A DNA stretch of 64,000 bases. Origin: Fodinicurvata sp. EGI_FJ10296. GTDB taxonomy: Bacteria > Pseudomonadota > Alphaproteobacteria > DSM-16000 > Inquilinaceae. The stretch covers positions 62,001-126,000 of the forward strand of contig NZ_JBFCVL010000002.1 in NCBI RefSeq assembly GCF_040712075.1, read 5' to 3'. Each line of letters starts with the position of its first letter. Position 1 is the first letter of the stretch. A model generated the notes under the pieces. The model was not told the origin of the DNA and made no database searches. It saw only the letters and a list, made by a program, of their open reading frames with translations. Below are positions 60,535-64,000 of this stretch, piece by piece. The position numbers and the translations under genes are program-made.

Positions 60535-61006
60535 CTGCCATGCTGGAAAACGGCACCGACTACCGAGAGCGAGCCGAGAGCTGAATACAGTTTCAGGGGA
60601 AGGGATAGAGCGGTGACGCCGCAAAGAGTCCCCTGCCCCGGACGCAATGCAGCATGAAATGCTGCTTTGCAGAGCCGGCAACTGTGTTTATTGCCTCAGC
60701 ATCCGCCCCCTATCTCATCCCCGGAAGCACGAAGTGCTGTCCGGGGTCCACACGTTCCGCGAGAGCCCGGCCCGCGTTTCGCCCGCCGAGAGCCATGGCA
60801 CCCGATCCCGGGTCTGCAGCGCGTCACTTCGCGCCGCGCTGCGCACGGGAATTGGAGAAGGTGGAAAGCGCCCCGGACCACCTTTTCCTGCCCTGGAAGC
60901 GCGCAGCGCTATCCGGGGATGAGATAGGGGGCGGATGTCGTGTGAATTACAGAGTTGCCGGATGGCGCTTCGCGCCTCCGGGGATGTTAGTAGGAGCCAT
61001 GGATCG
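60535..61006. repeat. 472-nt non-coding region with composite inverted-repeat element
   Basis: The sequence at 60700 to 60725 is perfectly inverted at 60912 to 60937 (26 nt). Smaller hairpins lie inside each arm region: AGCACGAAGTGCT (60726 to 60738 area) and AGCGCGCAGCGCT near 60898 to 60910. A further hairpin of CCGG arms around a GCGCTTCGCGC core lies at 60958 to 60983. These features resemble a repetitive extragenic element of Alphaproteobacteria. No credible gene was found. Confidence 0.65.
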
Positions 61007-61654
61007 CTACGACTTGCCGAGCCCGACCATCCCGGCGATCTCCGCCGCCAGATCCGTGATTTCACCGGCGGCAGCGCCCCCGCGTGACCGTTCCGTAACG
61101 CCCAGCCCCTCCATCATCGCGGCGGCAAAAGGAACGCGGTTGCCGATCCGGGACCGGGCGATGGTGACGCCGTCCATATCCGCCAATGTGGCGGCGAGTT
61201 GGTCGGTCAGCCTGGAACGGGCGGGAACCCGGTTCATGACCACAAGGCCACGGCGCCCCTCTGTGCGGATCATGGCCAGCGTCGGCTCGACGGCCCAGAA
61301 ATCCAGCGGCCCCGGCTGAATCGGGACAAGGACGAGATCGGCGCTGCGGACCGCCAATCGGGCGTCGGTTTCCATATGCGGCGGGCTGTCGACCACGACC
61401 ACATCGTGATGCGCCGCCAGACGATCGACCGTCTGTGCTGTCCTCCATCCCGTCACCTGTTCGTGCACGGGATTGTCTCCTCGCCCGGCCTGAACCCGCA
61501 TCGCGTGCCACCGCGAAAGGCTGCCCTGCGGGTCGATATCCACGGTTGCGACGGACCGTCCTTCGCTGGCGAAAGCAACCGCCAGATGTGCCGCCAGGGT
61601 CGTCTTGCCGGCGCCGCCCTTCTGCTGGGCGATCGTCAATTTCGCCGCCGCCAT
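61007..61654 (-). CDS. ParA-family ATPase
   Basis: This 215-residue protein starts MAAAKLTIAQQKGGAGKTTL. The deviant Walker A is KGGAGKTTLAAHLA; Walker A' has VATVDIDPQGSLSRW; Walker B is VVVVDSPPHMETDARLAVRS AD. Its small size and lack of an HTH domain match ParA orphan/ParC- or MipZ-like ATPases, not plasmid ParA. No parB gene is next to it. It may position cellular components. It diverges from sua5, with 79 nt between their starts. Confidence 0.85.
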   Translation of the reverse strand: MAAAKLTIAQQKGGAGKTTLAAHLAVAFASEGRSVATVDIDPQGSLSRWHAMRVQAGRGDNPVHEQVTGWRTAQTVDRLAAHHDVVVVDSPPHMETDARLAVRSADLVLVPIQPGPLDFWAVEPTLAMIRTEGRRGLVVMNRVPARSRLTDQLAATLADMDGVTIARSRIGNRVPFAAAMMEGLGVTERSRGGAAAGEITDLAAEIAGMVGLGKS

Positions 61655-61733
61655 GCGCCTGCCCCTCCTGAATCTTTACAGCCGTACGACCGATAGTGCA
61701 TTGGAAAGTACGAACACGGCAAACCGAAAGACG

Positions 61734-62702
61734 ATGGGTATGGCGACGGTCACAGGTAACAGTGCGGCGGCGGTTCAAAAAGCGGGTGAAATCCTGCGGT
61801 CAGGCGGTCTGGTGTCGTTCCCGACCGAGACTGTATACGGCCTCGGCGCCGACGCGACAAACGGCCGGGCCGTGGCCCGCATCTTTGAGGCCAAGAAGAG
61901 GCCGAGCTTCAACCCGCTGATCGTTCATGTTCCCGATGAGAAGGCGGCGCGGCAGATCGCCATTTTCGACGAGCGGGCCAGCATCCTCGCCGCGACGCTG
62001 TGGCCCGGGCCCCTGACCCTGATTCTGCCGAAGGCGCAGAATAGCGGCATTTCCGACCTCGTCACCGCCGGTCTCGACACGGTCGCCGTACGCATGCCCG
62101 ACCACGATCTGGCGCGGGCGATCCTGAAAGAGGCCGGCGTTCCCATCGCAGCACCCAGCGCCAATCCCTCCGGCCGCGTCAGCCCGACAGCGCCCGGACA
62201 CGTCTCGGATGGCCTCGGCGCCGCCGTCGATCTCATCGTGGCGGGTGGCCGCACCAGCGTCGGCATCGAAAGCACGATCCTGGACCTTTCCGGCCCCCGC
62301 CCCCGGCTTCTGCGGCCCGGTGCCGTTCTGGCCGCAGACATCGAGTCCCTGATCGGTCCCATCGATCACGGCGGCTCGGATGCAGGCGACGAAGGCCGGC
62401 CGACGGCACCGGGCCAATTGCCCAGCCATTACGCCCCGCATGCGCCGGTAAGGCTCAACGCTCAATCGGCCCGACCGGGCGAGATTCTGATCACCTTCGG
62501 TCCCGATCTCCGCAAAGGCGACGGGGTCATCAATCTGAGTGAAAAGGGCGACCTGCTGGAGGCCGCAGCCAATCTGTTCGCGGCCCTGATCGCGGCTGAC
62601 CGGCCCGGCATGAGCGGCATTGCCGTAACGGAAATTCCCGATCAGGGTATCGGCCTTGCCATCAATGACCGCCTGCGCCGTGCGGCGGCACCCCGTTCGT
62701 GA
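61734..62702 (+). CDS. sua5: L-threonylcarbamoyladenylate synthase (Sua5)
   Basis: This 322-residue protein starts MGMATVTGNSAAAVQKAGEI. The YrdC domain has VSFPTETVYGLGADATN, KKRPSFNPLIVHVP, ATLWPGPLTLILPK, IAAPSANPSGRVSPTAP and VGIESTILDLSG. The C-terminal Sua5 domain starts at about residue 220 (TAPGQLPSHYAPHAPVRL). It makes threonylcarbamoyl-AMP for tRNA t6A37. ATG 61740 is an alternative start. Confidence 0.93.
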   Translation: MGMATVTGNSAAAVQKAGEILRSGGLVSFPTETVYGLGADATNGRAVARIFEAKKRPSFNPLIVHVPDEKAARQIAIFDERASILAATLWPGPLTLILPKAQNSGISDLVTAGLDTVAVRMPDHDLARAILKEAGVPIAAPSANPSGRVSPTAPGHVSDGLGAAVDLIVAGGRTSVGIESTILDLSGPRPRLLRPGAVLAADIESLIGPIDHGGSDAGDEGRPTAPGQLPSHYAPHAPVRLNAQSARPGEILITFGPDLRKGDGVINLSEKGDLLEAAANLFAALIAADRPGMSGIAVTEIPDQGIGLAINDRLRRAAAPRS

Positions 62703-62758
62703 CCAGCGACAAGGCCGTCTGCCCGGCCGATCGGGTCGCGTGAAAAGGATTGCCACAG

Positions 62759-64000
62759 ATGCCAGAGAAGAACAGCGCGACAAATCCGGAATTCATCGCA
62801 TCGCTTCAGGAAATCGTCGGCCCCAAGGGGATACGCACCGCAGATGACGACCTGTCGGTCTATCACCGGGAATGGCGGGGCTTGTATCAGGGCCGGGCCC
62901 GCGTCATCGTCCGCCCCGCCTCGACCGACGAAACGGCACGCGTCGTCGCCCGATGCGCGGCGGAATCGGTCTCCATGGTGCCAATGGGCGGCAACACCGG
63001 TCTGGTCGGAGCCGCGGTCAGTGCCGAGGATCAGGTCATCATCTCGACTGAACGCATGACGGCGATCCGGTCGATCGATCTGAACGACAACACGATCACG
63101 GTCGAAAGCGGATGCATTCTTCAGACCCTTCAGGAAACGGCGGCCGAGCACGACCGGCTATTCCCGCTGTCACTCGGCGCCGAGGGGACATGCCGGATCG
63201 GCGGCAATCTCGGCACCAATGCCGGCGGTACCGGCGTGCTGCGCTATGGCAATACGCGCGACCTGACGCTGGGGATCGAGGCGGTTCTGGCCGACGGGTC
63301 GGTCTGGAACGGCCTGCGCCGCCTGCGCAAGGACAACACCGGCTATGACCTGAAGCATCTGTTTGTCGGATCGGAAGGGACGCTCGGCATCATTACCGCT
63401 GCGGTGCTGAAGCTGTTTCCGCGCCCACGGCAGGTCGAAACGGCGTTCATCGCCGTTCCCTCGCCCGACGCCGCTCTGGACCTGTTCAACAGAGCGCGGG
63501 CCGGTTCCGGAGAGGCCGTGTCAGCCATCGAATTCATGGACGATACGGGGGTATCGTTCGCCTGCAAGCACATCAACGGCGTCACCAATCCGTTGAGCGA
63601 ACCATCCCCCTGGTACATTCTGCTGGAATTGTCGTCGACGGCCGATGACGGCACCATGCGCGGGCGCATGGAATTGATCCTTGAGGAGGCCTTCGAAGCC
63701 GCGATCGTGACGGATGCCGCCCTTGCGACCAACGAAGCTCAGGCGCGCGCCTTCTGGCATATCCGGCACGGACTGGTCGAAGCACAGCTATTCGAAGGCG
63801 GTTCGATCAAGCATGACGTTTCGGTACCAATTTCGGCGGTCCCGGCGTTTCTCGATCAGGCCATGGGCGCGGTAACGACGCTGTTGCCGGGCATACGGCC
63901 ATGCCCGTTCGGACATCTCGGCGACGGCAATATCCATTTCAATCTGTCACAGCCCGAGGGCATGGATCGTCAGGCCTTTCTCGACCGATGGCACGAGTTC
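62759..64000 (+). CDS. FAD-binding D-2-hydroxyacid dehydrogenase-like protein (partial)
   Basis: This open frame starts MPEKNSATNPEFIASLQEIV and runs to the window end (414 codons). The FAD-binding domain has VPMGGNTGLVGAAVS, GGNLGTNAGGTGVLRYGNTR and KHLFVGSEGTLGIITAAVLK. The C-terminal part contains the metal-ligand segment CPFGHLGDGNIHFNL. This is the D-2-hydroxyglutarate/D-lactate dehydrogenase (GlcD) family. The exact substrate is not fixed. It follows sua5 by 56 nt. Confidence 0.88.
   Translation, partial: MPEKNSATNPEFIASLQEIVGPKGIRTADDDLSVYHREWRGLYQGRARVIVRPASTDETARVVARCAAESVSMVPMGGNTGLVGAAVSAEDQVIISTERMTAIRSIDLNDNTITVESGCILQTLQETAAEHDRLFPLSLGAEGTCRIGGNLGTNAGGTGVLRYGNTRDLTLGIEAVLADGSVWNGLRRLRKDNTGYDLKHLFVGSEGTLGIITAAVLKLFPRPRQVETAFIAVPSPDAALDLFNRARAGSGEAVSAIEFMDDTGVSFACKHINGVTNPLSEPSPWYILLELSSTADDGTMRGRMELILEEAFEAAIVTDAALATNEAQARAFWHIRHGLVEAQLFEGGSIKHDVSVPISAVPAFLDQAMGAVTTLLPGIRPCPFGHLGDGNIHFNLSQPEGMDRQAFLDRWHEF

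Noticed and set aside
1-64000. CRISPR arrays
   Set aside because: No set of equal-length direct repeats with regular unique spacers was seen. The GTTAC cluster has too short and irregular units.

Overview
The window is high-GC bacterial DNA of alphaproteobacterial type. Support comes from a Tad/Flp pilus locus with cpa-style gene order, DUF6456- and DUF982-like proteins, and a form-II CoxL-like molybdenum hydroxylase subunit. The codon style suggests Rhodospirillales or a relative, but the sequence alone does not fix the genus. About two thirds of the window is one large prophage whose left end lies outside it. The rest is chromosome.

Prophage, 1 to about 42,900. The late genes are read leftwards on the minus strand. 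They combine a lambda-like head module (terminase small and large subunits, gpW-like protein, portal, ClpP-type protease/scaffold, decoration protein, major capsid, head-tail joining protein; 19,924 to 11,867) with a P2-like contractile tail module (spike V, PAAR tip, W, J, I, collar fibre, fibre chaperone, sheath, tube, E/E', tape measure; 11,862 to 1). The tail chaperone pair carries a lambda-type GGGAAAG slippery heptamer. The early region (about 35,000 to 23,100, minus strand) holds a Cro-like protein, DUF2303, a DEAD/DEAH helicase, a VRR-NUC nuclease, a Rha-like regulator, a TOPRIM/helicase primase and a DUF6456 protein. A GTTAC-repeat, AT-rich block beside the primase looks like a replication origin. 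The control region holds a CI-like S24 repressor whose catalytic serine is replaced by glycine, next to an ImmA-type metalloprotease. A plus-strand arm (37,430 to 42,881) carries a PD-(D/E)XK nuclease, RecT, a Rad50-like ATPase, an Xre regulator, an excisionase-like protein and a tyrosine integrase. The integrase abuts the 5' half of a tRNA-Pro gene, which marks the right attachment site.

Five very AT-rich cargo genes are scattered through this GC-rich prophage: a GIY-YIG protein with a membrane hairpin, an HNH-like protein, and three membrane proteins. They are the best candidates for accessory (superinfection exclusion or defence) functions. An ISNCY/IS1202-type element with a 17-bp target duplication sits just downstream of the HNH gene. 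No holin or endolysin gene is visible, so lysis genes probably lie left of the window.

Chromosome, 42,940 to 64,000. A secreted peptidoglycan-binding protein, a CoxL-like subunit and a CysQ-like phosphatase come first. A nearly complete Tad pilus locus follows: tadD, tadE, a PilZ protein, flp pilin, cpaB, cpaC, cpaD, cpaE, cpaF, tadB, tadC, cpaA and tadG. Then come a composite inverted-repeat element, a ParA-like ATPase, the Sua5 tRNA threonylcarbamoyladenosine enzyme and an FAD-linked 2-hydroxyacid dehydrogenase cut by the window end.
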